IMG/VR virus record: IMGVR_UViG_3300042396_000673
Location: 1 to 42,920 of that record
Direction: 5' to 3' (one strand)
DNA: 42,920 nucleotides
From: a virus
This document shows, piece after piece, positions 1-6,552 of this stretch. The notes under the pieces were generated by a model. That model saw only the letters and a program-made list of their open reading frames with translations, was not told the origin of the DNA and did no database searches. A program made the position numbers and the translations under genes. Position 1 is the first letter of the stretch. Every line of letters starts with the position of its first letter.

Positions 1-136
1 TCCGATCTATAGCGCCAAATAAACTGCTTTTGCCTGAGCCGTTTTCGCCAAGTATGGCAACCAAACCGCGAGTAAACTCACACGTACGCTGCCGATGGTG
101 TACCCAATTCCGGACTTCCAACTTCAAGAGTTGCAT
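1..136 (-). CDS. sbcC: SbcC/Rad50-like ATPase subunit, N-terminal fragment cut by the window edge
   Basis: Only the first 45 residues lie in the window. They begin MQLLKLEVRNW and carry a textbook Walker A, GENGSGKSS (residues 30-38), followed by LFGAID, the layout of the SbcC/Rad50/T4 gp46 ATPase head. The partner nuclease gene is immediately upstream, as is usual for this complex, which opens and resects DNA ends for recombination-dependent replication. The ATG at 136 lies inside the sbcD reading frame, giving a 59-base overlap. No strong Shine-Dalgarno is visible, so translation is probably coupled to sbcD. The rest of the protein (coiled coil, zinc hook, Walker B) lies beyond base 1. Confidence 0.88.
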   Translation of the reverse strand, partial: MQLLKLEVRNWVHHRQRTCEFTRGLVAILGENGSGKSSLFGAIDR

Positions 137-1238
137 CGTTTAGTTCTCGTGTATACCTTGAAAACTGTTCATCAAACTCTTTTACAGGATCGACAGCGTT
201 TAACAACGCCGTCGCTAATTTGTATGCGGCGCTACTGTCGCCGAGCAGGTCGGCCACGGCGGCCAGTAAATCGTTTTTTGTATGGTCTCTTGTCGCGACC
301 GTTTTGGAACTTGCTTTATCCGTAATCGCCTCGCAGGCGACGTGAGCAAGATCTGACGCTGATGTCATAAGCCGGAGATAGGCGTCCGGCAGTTTCTTGT
401 CAAATTTGATACGCACAAGCGGCTTATCGATCTCTGCAGGCAGTCCGCCACGAACAGCCGCGATGTCTTTTGCCAGTTGCCCGGCGCAGAGCTTATCCAG
501 GGTTTCCGAATCTTTAACTGTGTAGGTCAGAAACCGGCGTGTTTTTAATTGCACGGGCTCAAAATGGATTATGCCGGTGATTGTCTTATTAATAACAAAA
601 AAGAACTTGTCTGGCGCCTCACTCATGTCTTGCATCGCCGTAGAGCCGGGCGACAACATGCGGACTGGTTTTCCATTTGCGTTTGTGCCCTCTGCAATTT
701 TTGTGACGTGAAAATCGCCGGCCAACACGGTGTGGGCGTAATGCACATCTGACAACTCGCATTCGGTGCGGCCGATTTCACCCATAAAGTCTTTCCAGAC
801 CTGATGCGTAACAAGAATGTCCGTGTCTTTCGGTACTATTTTCATGGCTTCTTGTATCTCGCCGCGGGGCAACCAGTCAAGCCCCCATACGGCTACGTCA
901 TCAAATAAGACGCCAGTGTCGTGCAAGTGAATAGGCCAGGGATGAATACTAAGCCAGGGTGCGTTGCGGTCGTATTCGTGATTGCCCTGAATGTAGTAAA
1001 CAGAAATACCAGCATCTTGCATTCGCGTTAAACCGCGGCACAGTTTCGCGATGGGGCGGGCAAGATTTTGCTTTTTCTCAAGGATGTCGCCGCCGAGGAT
1101 TAGCGGCAGTTTTTTTGCCAAGCAGTACTCTACGATCTGCTCGAAACTGTAATACGCGTCGCCATAAATACCGGGCCTAGATGTCCAGGCACCGTCTTCT
1201 AAATGCAAATCAGCACAGAACACAAAAAGAGGCTGCAC
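78..1238 (-). CDS. sbcD: SbcD/Mre11/gp47-like metallophosphoesterase nuclease
   Basis: This 386-aa protein has the calcineurin-like phosphoesterase motifs in order: D10-x-H12 in CADLH, GGD (49-51), GNHE (85-88), THQ with H145 and GDFH (174-177). These bind the two catalytic metals in Mre11-family nucleases. With SbcC it should form a nuclease acting on DNA ends and hairpins during phage recombination and replication. The start is GTG at 1238, preceded by AGGAG about seven bases away, directly after the TAG stop of the upstream gene. The C-terminal third has no motif I recognise; it is the region that usually docks on the ATPase. Length is normal for the family. Confidence 0.9.
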   Translation of the reverse strand: MQPLFVFCADLHLEDGAWTSRPGIYGDAYYSFEQIVEYCLAKKLPLILGGDILEKKQNLARPIAKLCRGLTRMQDAGISVYYIQGNHEYDRNAPWLSIHPWPIHLHDTGVLFDDVAVWGLDWLPRGEIQEAMKIVPKDTDILVTHQVWKDFMGEIGRTECELSDVHYAHTVLAGDFHVTKIAEGTNANGKPVRMLSPGSTAMQDMSEAPDKFFFVINKTITGIIHFEPVQLKTRRFLTYTVKDSETLDKLCAGQLAKDIAAVRGGLPAEIDKPLVRIKFDKKLPDAYLRLMTSASDLAHVACEAITDKASSKTVATRDHTKNDLLAAVADLLGDSSAAYKLATALLNAVDPVKEFDEQFSRYTRELNDATLEVGSPELGTPSAAYV

Positions 1239-1247
1239 TAGATTCTC

Positions 1248-1847
1248 CTACTCGTCTGAGTGTTCGTCGTCTTCTTCATAATCTTCGTCATCGTAATTCT
1301 TGTCTTTGGCGTACGGCGGCCAAAAATTCATCGGTGTATCTTCTGCTTCTGGAAAATTTGTGAATAACTCCAGATGCTTGAACAACTTTGCAAACGTGTT
1401 AAATATTGCCGACGGCATTTTTTTATTCGGCGCCTGTTGGCTTTTCATCTGCAGCAGCAATTTATGCCACTCGTCTGGTTTACCGCTAAACCAACCGACG
1501 TCTTTGTTTTTAATACTGCCGTGTGCTGTATCGACTGTCGTAAATATCTTGAAAAACGACAACGAAAATAAATCGGCTAGGTCGTCTAACGACGGCTTAG
1601 AACTTGGGCTGCGCTTAATGAATTTTTGACAGGCGGGCAAATGCACTAATGCATGCTCAAATTCAGCCTGCATGTGCTGTAGCTCTACCGCCATACTGGA
1701 AGCAGAAACGGCGTCATACACGTCAAGCCCATCTGGGTGCATCAAGGCTAGTGCTGTATTTAAGGTGCTGAAGTCGCGGCGCAGGGCTGAGACGTACGTG
1801 CGGATAAACAACATTTCCGCTGGCGACATTTGCTCTGGCTTAAGCAT
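1248..1847 (-). CDS. Hypothetical protein with acidic C-terminal tail (199 aa)
   Basis: I do not recognise this protein. It is a soluble, mostly helical-looking 199-aa chain with no signal peptide or membrane segment, ending in a tail of about 17 residues rich in Asp and Glu (DDEDYEEDDEH). The ATG is preceded by GGAGG at good spacing. Its TAG stop lies nine bases before the sbcD start, so the two are probably co-transcribed. The context suggests an accessory role in recombination or replication, but nothing in the sequence proves that. Confidence 0.75.
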   Translation of the reverse strand: MLKPEQMSPAEMLFIRTYVSALRRDFSTLNTALALMHPDGLDVYDAVSASSMAVELQHMQAEFEHALVHLPACQKFIKRSPSSKPSLDDLADLFSLSFFKIFTTVDTAHGSIKNKDVGWFSGKPDEWHKLLLQMKSQQAPNKKMPSAIFNTFAKLFKHLELFTNFPEAEDTPMNFWPPYAKDKNYDDEDYEEDDEHSDE

Positions 1848-1917
1848 TTTGAGCCTCCGTGCTCAGTATACAGCAAATTAAATGTTACAGGCGGCGACAT
1901 GTTATCGAAACGTGTCG

Positions 1918-2409
1918 TTATTCTTTCGTCTCTGCGACACGTTCTTCAGTGCACGGACCGTACTTAGCCTCGATCTGTAGCATATAGTCGTGTAGCGGTT
2001 GATTGCACGACCACACAATTTCACCCGGATCGCAGATCTCTGATGTATCGGCGTACCGATAGGTTCGCGGTGACGGATATTCCGTTCCCGCTTCGAGCAC
2101 GACGACGCGACCGTTTTCCTCATTAATAAGCGGGCCGTTTTCTTTCAATACTAAACCGGGTGGAGCAGGTTCCAGTTCTTCCTTGGGGCACACTGTTCCA
2201 AACGGCACACCCGTATCACGGTGGTACTCAGTGAATAGATATTTGTGATTAAATTTCTCGCGGATGCCGATAAAACCATTGCTGGCCTGCACGAAAACGC
2301 CAAAGCCAAGATTTCGACTGGACAGTCTATACACCCAGCCGTTGCGACACTCGTTGAGCGGAATAGTGTTTTCTCGAATTGGAGCAGACCCGGCATCTTC
2401 CTGTGTCAT
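1918..2409 (-). CDS. Hypothetical protein (163 aa)
   Basis: The start MTQEDAG at 2409 is preferred over an upstream in-frame ATG because it follows AGGAAG at ideal spacing, and because the upstream codons overlap the tail of the preceding gene. The protein has a small beta-rich core (GFGVFVQASNGFIGIREKF) and motifs typical of short phage accessory proteins, but I cannot assign a family. A 6-bp hairpin (GGCTGC/GCAGCC, 2427-2443) sits between the end of the LLERTK cassette and this gene's ribosome binding site. Confidence 0.7.
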   Translation of the reverse strand: MTQEDAGSAPIRENTIPLNECRNGWVYRLSSRNLGFGVFVQASNGFIGIREKFNHKYLFTEYHRDTGVPFGTVCPKEELEPAPPGLVLKENGPLINEENGRVVVLEAGTEYPSPRTYRYADTSEICDPGEIVWSCNQPLHDYMLQIEAKYGPCTEERVAETKE

Positions 2410-2447
2410 ATCAACTTCCTTTCTCGGGCTGCTCAATGCAGCCGTTC

Positions 2448-2681
2448 TCACTTCGTTCTCTCCAAAAGTCCGTCAAGGACCGCCGCTATCTCGTTGCATT
2501 TCACATCGTCCTCATCGGCGTAAATGTCTCGCACCTCTTGCAAAACGAACCGTTCCGATTTGGTAAGCGTGGGTTCTTCGCTGTTAATTACGGCCTGTAG
2601 GCGCCGCACTTCTGCCGCGAGTAACGCTATCTCGCGATCATCAGGCCGAGATGCCTCAATTACGTCAGGGTCGATTCTCAT
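2448..2681 (-). CDS. Small LLERTK-family protein, last gene of the cassette (77 aa)
   Basis: This is one of five small adjacent proteins that end in LLERTK or a close variant. The start MRIDPD at 2681 overlaps the previous stop as ATGA, which favours it over an ATG 39 bases upstream. It has a short coiled-coil-like segment (ALLAAEVRRLQAV) and ends LDGLLERTK. Its LTDEER equivalent is diverged to LTKSERF. Function is unknown. Proteins of this type are, from memory, frequent in planctomycete genomes and their phages. Confidence 0.75.
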   Translation of the reverse strand: MRIDPDVIEASRPDDREIALLAAEVRRLQAVINSEEPTLTKSERFVLQEVRDIYADEDDVKCNEIAAVLDGLLERTK

Positions 2682-3103
2682 TTGGTTTTCTCCAGAAGTC
2701 TGCTTAGTGTGATGGCCCACTCCGCACGTTGAGCAGGATTCATTGACGGCTCGCTAACCATTATTTTCCTAGCCATATTTATCGCCTCCCGCTCCTCGTC
2801 GGTGAGGGCGTGTTGGCCGGAAAGGCCATCAATGATTTTCTCGCGATCCGCGTCTGTCACCCACAGCATGACGCTGTACGGTGCCTCATCACGCGGAGGT
2901 GCAGGAAGACGCATCCAGTGAGTTGGCCTGCCTGACTCATTCCAGCGCAGGCCGGGTTGAGATTCATCGTCGATCTCTCGCCACGCCATGCCGTATGCGG
3001 CGTTTCCCCAGTGCTGGTCTGCATCGCGGAATCCCAGCACGGCCCCGCCCTTTTCGGGCAGGGATTCTTCAACAGAAATCCACATCGAAAGTAATGTCCT
3101 CAT
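2678..3103 (-). CDS. DUF551-like domain fused to an LTDEER/LLEKTK tail (141 aa)
   Basis: The N-terminal half begins MRTLLSMWISVEESLPEKG and later has THWMRLPAPP, the start and end signatures of DUF551 (WISVxxxLPxxG ... HWMxLPxPP), common in phages. The C-terminal half carries the cassette motif ALTDEEREAI and ends SRLLEKTK. So a DUF551 module has been joined to the LLERTK tail. The ATG at 3103 overlaps the upstream TGA, and GGAGAGG inside the upstream gene's LLER codons is its ribosome binding site. A longer reading starting near 3271 would run through the neighbouring gene and is unlikely. Confidence 0.78.
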   Translation of the reverse strand: MRTLLSMWISVEESLPEKGGAVLGFRDADQHWGNAAYGMAWREIDDESQPGLRWNESGRPTHWMRLPAPPRDEAPYSVMLWVTDADREKIIDGLSGQHALTDEEREAINMARKIMVSEPSMNPAQRAEWAITLSRLLEKTK

Positions 3104-3300
3104 TTCGTCCTCTCCAGTAGTGCGCGGAGCGTAGCGGCTGCGCTGTCTGCGCGAATGTATTTCATTTGGTTGATCGCAAACTTCAGAGAATCCCGTTCCT
3201 CGTCGGTGAGTGTCAAGTGTTCCTGCGAAGAATCTTGACACGGCCCAGTACCCCAGACCGTTTTTCGCCACTCGGTCATCTGGTCGTCAAGGTCGCTCAT
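3100..3300 (-). CDS. Small LLERTK-family protein (66 aa)
   Basis: A 66-residue protein with a variable N-terminus (MSDLDDQMTEW), the shared LTLTDEERDSLKFA block and the terminal LRALLERTK. The ATG overlaps the preceding stop as ATGA, and the gene overlaps the next by the same four bases, so the cassette appears translationally coupled end to end. No catalytic motif is visible. The pattern (fixed tail, variable head) suggests an adaptor or interaction tail, which is inference. Confidence 0.78.
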   Translation of the reverse strand: MSDLDDQMTEWRKTVWGTGPCQDSSQEHLTLTDEERDSLKFAINQMKYIRADSAAATLRALLERTK

Positions 3301-3626
3301 TTTGTCCTCTCCAGTAGGTTGCGAAGCGTGTCAACGCGATCAAACTCTTCGCAGTTTCCAGCGAGTTCTTCCGCCCACTCCACCGCCTCCCGCTCCTCGT
3401 CGGTGAGCGTGGGCTGAAAAATCCTCGCAATCCTCCGCGCCGCAAGCCTCGCCCTGTCTTCGGCGTAACTGTTGCCGCCCTGCCACTTCTTTGTGGTGCC
3501 CTCGCGATACCACCGCATGGCGCAGTGGACGATTTCGGCACCCCGCTCCAGTTGGGATTCCCCGTGAGAACCAGCGGATGCAGGAGACATCGCCTTGTCG
3601 TCCTGCGGTGTAGTTTCGTCACTCAT
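3297..3626 (-). CDS. Small LLERTK-family protein (109 aa)
   Basis: This 109-aa protein has a polar N-terminus, a central segment with MRWYREGTTKKWQGG, then PTLTDEEREAVEWAEELAG and the terminal RNLLERTK. The EREAVEWA helix is the best conserved part of the family. The start at 3626 has GGAG about eight bases upstream and, unlike the next three genes, lies 25 bases after the previous stop. The stop overlaps the following ATG. Function unknown. Confidence 0.78.
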   Translation of the reverse strand: MSDETTPQDDKAMSPASAGSHGESQLERGAEIVHCAMRWYREGTTKKWQGGNSYAEDRARLAARRIARIFQPTLTDEEREAVEWAEELAGNCEEFDRVDTLRNLLERTK

Positions 3627-3651
3627 GCGATGCTCCTGATCCTGCGTGTTC

Positions 3652-3840
3652 TCACTTCATTCGCTCCAGCAGCCCCCGCAGCGTGCGTATCTCGGCAACG
3701 CAATCGGTGGCTGAGTGCAAGGCCATCTCCACGCACCACTCCACCGCCGCCCGCTCCTCGTCTGTGAGCCGCAAACGCTCAACTTCGGCGAAAAAAAAAC
3801 CCGCGCGCGCTTCGACAATCAGTTTTTCTTTGTCATTCAT
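3652..3840 (-). CDS. Small LLERMK-family protein, first gene of the cassette (62 aa)
   Basis: The shortest complete form of the family: MNDKEKL..., LRLTDEERAAVEWCVEMA, and the terminal LRGLLERMK. It heads the five-gene cassette and probably shows the minimal domain, an acidic helix followed by an amphipathic Leu-rich helix. An AGGAAA ribosome binding site overlaps the end of the micro-protein gene upstream. Function unknown. Confidence 0.75.
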   Translation of the reverse strand: MNDKEKLIVEARAGFFFAEVERLRLTDEERAAVEWCVEMALHSATDCVAEIRTLRGLLERMK

Positions 3841-3849
3841 TGTTGCTTT

Positions 3850-3930
3850 TTATTTCCTGTTCAAAAGCCACAGTATCACTAACAGCCCGCCCGCTGAGAT
3901 ACAGCAGTGCGTCACGTCAACCAATGTCAT
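3850..3930 (-). CDS. 26-residue membrane micro-protein
   Basis: A short reading frame runs from an ATG with GAGG six bases upstream to TAA. It encodes a 26-residue peptide starting MTLVDVTHCC, whose second half (ISAGGLLVILWLL) is a single short hydrophobic segment followed by NRK. The good ribosome binding site, membrane-segment character and snug fit between the tRNA and the LLERTK cassette support a real gene. Single-span peptides of this size are easy to miss. Function unknown. Confidence 0.5.
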   Translation of the reverse strand: MTLVDVTHCCISAGGLLVILWLLNRK

Positions 3931-3969
3931 ATATGCCTCGCGATCATAACTAAAACGTCAGCCTCCGAA

Positions 3970-4039
3970 AACTAGTGGCGGGAATCGAACCCGCGACCTG
4001 CCGATACAATCCGGCGCTCTACCACTGAGCTACACTAGT
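3970..4039 (-). tRNA. tRNA-Thr(TGT)-like, with a contracted anticodon arm
   Basis: The acceptor stem ACTAGTG/CACTAGT, the D arm GCTC-AGTGGTA-GAGC and the T arm GCGGG-TTCGATT-CCCGC are all canonical. Between GAGC and the variable loop AGGTC there are only 16 bases instead of 18. The anticodon arm therefore folds as GCCG/CGGC with an eight-base loop (GATTGTAT), or as five pairs including G-T with a six-base loop. The only anticodon with a preceding U and a following A is TGT (Thr). A second, regular tRNA-Thr(TGT) exists at 35886-35958. The gene may be decaying, specialised, or contain a 2-base deletion. Confidence 0.7.
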
Positions 4040-4042
4040 TGT

Positions 4043-4132
4043 GCCGAGAACTGCCCTACCATCACCGCCGTCACGTATTTCGCCAGTAGGGTGTCAGTCA
4101 TTAGACGGGACCGTGTTTAGAACACCATCGGC
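4043..4132 (-). ncRNA. Possible cloverleaf-like structured spacer between two tRNAs
   Basis: The spacer between the two tRNAs can be closed by GCCGA (4132-4128) with TCGGC (4047-4043). Inside it are a hairpin GTGTT-CTA-AACAC, a short GTC-TAAT-GAC hairpin and CCCTAC/GTAGGG pairing. It has no TTCRA T-loop and is not a standard tRNA. It may be a relic tRNA, a processing element or chance pairing; folding and conservation analysis would decide. Confidence 0.2.
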
Positions 4133-4135
4133 TTA

Positions 4136-4208
4136 ATGCCCGGGTAGGATTCGAACCTACAACCGAGGGAACCAAAATCCCTTGCTCTGCCAGTTAAGCT
4201 ACCGGGCA
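4136..4208 (-). tRNA. tRNA-Gln(TTG)
   Basis: All arms are canonical: acceptor TGCCCGG/CCGGGCA, D arm GCTT-AACTGGCA-GAGC, anticodon stem AGGGA/TCCCT with loop TTTTGGT (anticodon TTG, reading CAA), variable CGGTT, and T arm GTAGG-TTCGAAT-CCTAC. A U1-A72 closing pair is usual for bacterial tRNA-Gln. The CCA end is not encoded, and the base after the acceptor stem is T. It is probably co-transcribed with the tRNA-Thr-like gene. Confidence 0.93.
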
Positions 4209-4213
4209 ACCGC

Positions 4214-4606
4214 TTATTTTTTACAACAACTGTCGCACTGCGTCACAATCCAACCACCAGATCTTTGCTTGCCGGGGTTGCCGCATACCTCACAAGTAAC
4301 TAATGACATCTCGTGGGCCATGCTTAGCACGCCAAAAATATACTCGTCAGAATATCCGTCGTGGTAGAGCCGCAATCCGCCAAACTTCTCTTTAATTTGA
4401 GCCCAGACAAATTTTGCGTCTGGATTTTCCTGCTGCACCTTATTCATGTGCAGGCTGATTAACTCTGACGTGGCGTTAATCAGGCCATACCAGCCGTCGC
4501 CGCATTCGCAGCCGAAGCACATCAGGCTTTCTGTCGGCGGTAATTCCGTAGTCGCGAACAACTCGGGATACGACATTACAAGTTCGTGCTCAAGTTCTGA
4601 CTTCAT
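4214..4606 (-). CDS. Conserved phage protein with C-terminal zinc-binding cysteines (130 aa)
   Basis: The start MKSELEHEL at 4606 is chosen because the gene then overlaps the exonuclease by only 17 bases. The protein shows CECGDGWYGLI, KEKFGGLRLYHDG and a C-terminal CEVCG...CDSCC, a four-cysteine zinc-ribbon or treble-clef arrangement. I recognise the GDGW...KEKFGGLRFY pattern as a widespread uncharacterised phage and bacterial family. It sits directly after the exonuclease in the same transcript. Function unknown. Confidence 0.75.
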   Translation of the reverse strand: MKSELEHELVMSYPELFATTELPPTESLMCFGCECGDGWYGLINATSELISLHMNKVQQENPDAKFVWAQIKEKFGGLRLYHDGYSDEYIFGVLSMAHEMSLVTCEVCGNPGKQRSGGWIVTQCDSCCKK

Positions 4607-5171
4607 TTGGCAATAACTCCAGAAACTTCTTGGCGACAGCGATCGTAGCAAGGTTGTCGTTTTCTGCGTTATGGGCCGTGCCGGTTTCAATGTTGAAAAG
4701 CGTGCGCAAATGCGGCAAACCACACCCGCCGGAAATCATACGTGCTGTCATTAAAAACCGGGCCACAGCACAAGTGTCGAGCGGCGGGTGAGTAAAGTAG
4801 TCGCGCCACGCCTTGTCCGGCATCACATAGGCATGCATGAACTTCATGTCAAAAGGCACGTTATGCCCTGCCGGCACAAGTTTTTTGACGCCGCTCATAG
4901 AAATGGCTTCTTTGACAAACGCCAGAAAAATTTCTTGGGCCTCTGCCACCGTAAAACCATGCTCATCGTTGTCAGCCAGTTTGATCTGGTTAACTTCCAT
5001 GGCTCTCGGATGCGTCACGTATTCGGCGTGTTTGAACCGCAGGTACACACCTGGGTCAAACCCGTGCGTTGGCACAATGTTGAACTTGCCATCCGTGACA
5101 ATTGCCGACAGCGTAAGCAGACTGTAGTCAGGAGTCAGCCCGCCAGTTTCCGTGTCGAAAAACAGATACAT
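4590..5171 (-). CDS. DnaQ-like DEDDh 3'-5' exonuclease (193 aa)
   Basis: The protein opens with MYLFFDTETGG, the ExoI motif with D6 and E8. It has GHNVPFD (D108) as ExoII and HNAEND with H167 and D172 as the ExoIII HxxxxD. These four acids plus histidine define DEDDh exonucleases such as DnaQ and RNase T. The length (193 aa) fits a stand-alone exonuclease domain. Likely roles are proofreading, end trimming or nucleotide salvage in phage replication; sequence alone does not choose among them. Confidence 0.9.
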   Translation of the reverse strand: MYLFFDTETGGLTPDYSLLTLSAIVTDGKFNIVPTHGFDPGVYLRFKHAEYVTHPRAMEVNQIKLADNDEHGFTVAEAQEIFLAFVKEAISMSGVKKLVPAGHNVPFDMKFMHAYVMPDKAWRDYFTHPPLDTCAVARFLMTARMISGGCGLPHLRTLFNIETGTAHNAENDNLATIAVAKKFLELLPNEVRT

Positions 5172-5173
5172 GC

Positions 5174-5434
5174 TTACTCGAATTCGTTTGGGTGAAAACT
5201 GACAAATTGTCCGCCGTCATTGTCGAACAGAATGCCAGGAGAACCGCCGTTCGTTTCAGCCGCCCGCATTGCAATGCGCTCAAGTTGCCGGTAGATAGTT
5301 TTACCCTTTTTTCCGAATTTAAGGGAGAGGAAACCAAAAACCGTCAAGTGTTTCTCGACACCGCCAAGATCATCTGTCATCTCGTATCGGTTGTCGTCGT
5401 CGATATGGCCTTCAAAATCAAAGTTGGGCGTCAT
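5174..5434 (-). CDS. Hypothetical small protein (86 aa)
   Basis: This 86-aa protein starts MTPNFDFEGHIDDDNRYE and contains a GFLSLKFGKKGKTIYRQLERIA segment that looks like a basic amphipathic helix. It is linked to the upstream gene by a TAATG stop-start overlap and lies two bases before the exonuclease start. No family recognised. Confidence 0.7.
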   Translation of the reverse strand: MTPNFDFEGHIDDDNRYEMTDDLGGVEKHLTVFGFLSLKFGKKGKTIYRQLERIAMRAAETNGGSPGILFDNDGGQFVSFHPNEFE

Positions 5435-6549
5435 TAAAATATCCTTAATGCAATGAGCTTATCTTGAGTCGGAAATAAATAAATGCCTTGTACCGCGAGT
5501 TCACGCGGTTGGTCGTTTCTTAGCAGCACCTCGTCTGTCTGCTGATCAACTAGCCGAGAAACTATGTAGCCACCTGTATGGCCGTAGTCGGCGTGCAGGG
5601 CTACTGCCATGTTCGTACCAGGAACCGGGAGCCGTGCCGTCGTGGCCGCGGTGACATGTGCCACCATGCTATCTGCTGTTTTAGACGTGTCAACTATTGC
5701 CTGTAAAAAGTTAACTGGCGGCTTCGCGGCAAAGGTTGAAAAAGGAATAACTTTGACGTCGCCCGAAAACGCACCAAGTGCACCGCCGATTACAACACCT
5801 TCTGGGTCAATTACAGCCCCAACATTTTCTAAATGAGCAAACGCCAGGTAGACGTATGCCAGCAGTACTGCCGGTACAGACGTGTAATCCTCGGGCGTTG
5901 TGAGCGACGTAATACCGGCCTCAGCCTGCGGAAGTTGCAGATATTCGCCGGTCTCGAGGATTATGTGCTGCGGGTCAGACCCGAACGAAGCACCCCGAAT
6001 TTGCGGGCCATGCGGCGCCTTATACAGAACAAGCCGCATACCCAGACTGCGGCAAATTTTTTCATCGAGCGGTTTTGCTTTGAAGATCTTACTGATGTTC
6101 TGCGGCTGAAACAATGCAGTTGCTGTACCCTCAATAGCCGGCGCGTTCCAATGCGTCTCTATTAGCTCGCTCACTACAGCTTCAAATACTTCGGCCGTCG
6201 CTTCTTCGGGTGCGTCTGCAAGGATGTCACTAAAGACAGCAATAGCCTTTAACAAGACGAGCATAAGTTTGTCGGCGTCCGCGGGTTCTTTTACGTGCTG
6301 TGCTATTGCCTTCTGACAACTTGTGCTCACAGCCTGCGTGAAAGAGAACTGCAGTTTTTCCCAAGCGACGTCGGGGACCTTGGACGCAAAATTGGCAATA
6401 GCCGTGGCGGCCCGTTTGTCCAGCAACTGTGCCCGACGCAGCAGTTCGATTACCGCCGCAATAACGAATACCTTTTTTTGCAACTCGTTGGTTTGAATAT
6501 TTTTAATGAGTTTCGTTACGTGGTCAGAAACAAGATTTTTCTCCGACAT
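5434..6549 (-). CDS. Hypothetical protein (371 aa), coupled to the exonuclease block
   Basis: I do not recognise this protein. The N-terminal 150 residues look all-helical (KNIQTNELQKKVFVIAAV). The C-terminal part is beta-rich, with Gly/Ala stretches such as GVVIGGALGAFSGDV (about 250-265). No signal peptide, no clear membrane segment and no nucleotide-binding motif are visible. It begins four bases after the stop of the HTH/deoxyhypusine-synthase-like gene, so the two may be co-expressed. Confidence 0.7.
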   Translation of the reverse strand: MSEKNLVSDHVTKLIKNIQTNELQKKVFVIAAVIELLRRAQLLDKRAATAIANFASKVPDVAWEKLQFSFTQAVSTSCQKAIAQHVKEPADADKLMLVLLKAIAVFSDILADAPEEATAEVFEAVVSELIETHWNAPAIEGTATALFQPQNISKIFKAKPLDEKICRSLGMRLVLYKAPHGPQIRGASFGSDPQHIILETGEYLQLPQAEAGITSLTTPEDYTSVPAVLLAYVYLAFAHLENVGAVIDPEGVVIGGALGAFSGDVKVIPFSTFAAKPPVNFLQAIVDTSKTADSMVAHVTAATTARLPVPGTNMAVALHADYGHTGGYIVSRLVDQQTDEVLLRNDQPRELAVQGIYLFPTQDKLIALRIF

Positions 6550-6552
6550 AAC

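Noticed and set aside
4113-4125. An amber-suppressor tRNA (loop TTCTAAA)
   Set aside because: No T arm and no correctly placed acceptor stem surround it; also TAG is used as an ordinary stop, for example at 1248 and 15478.
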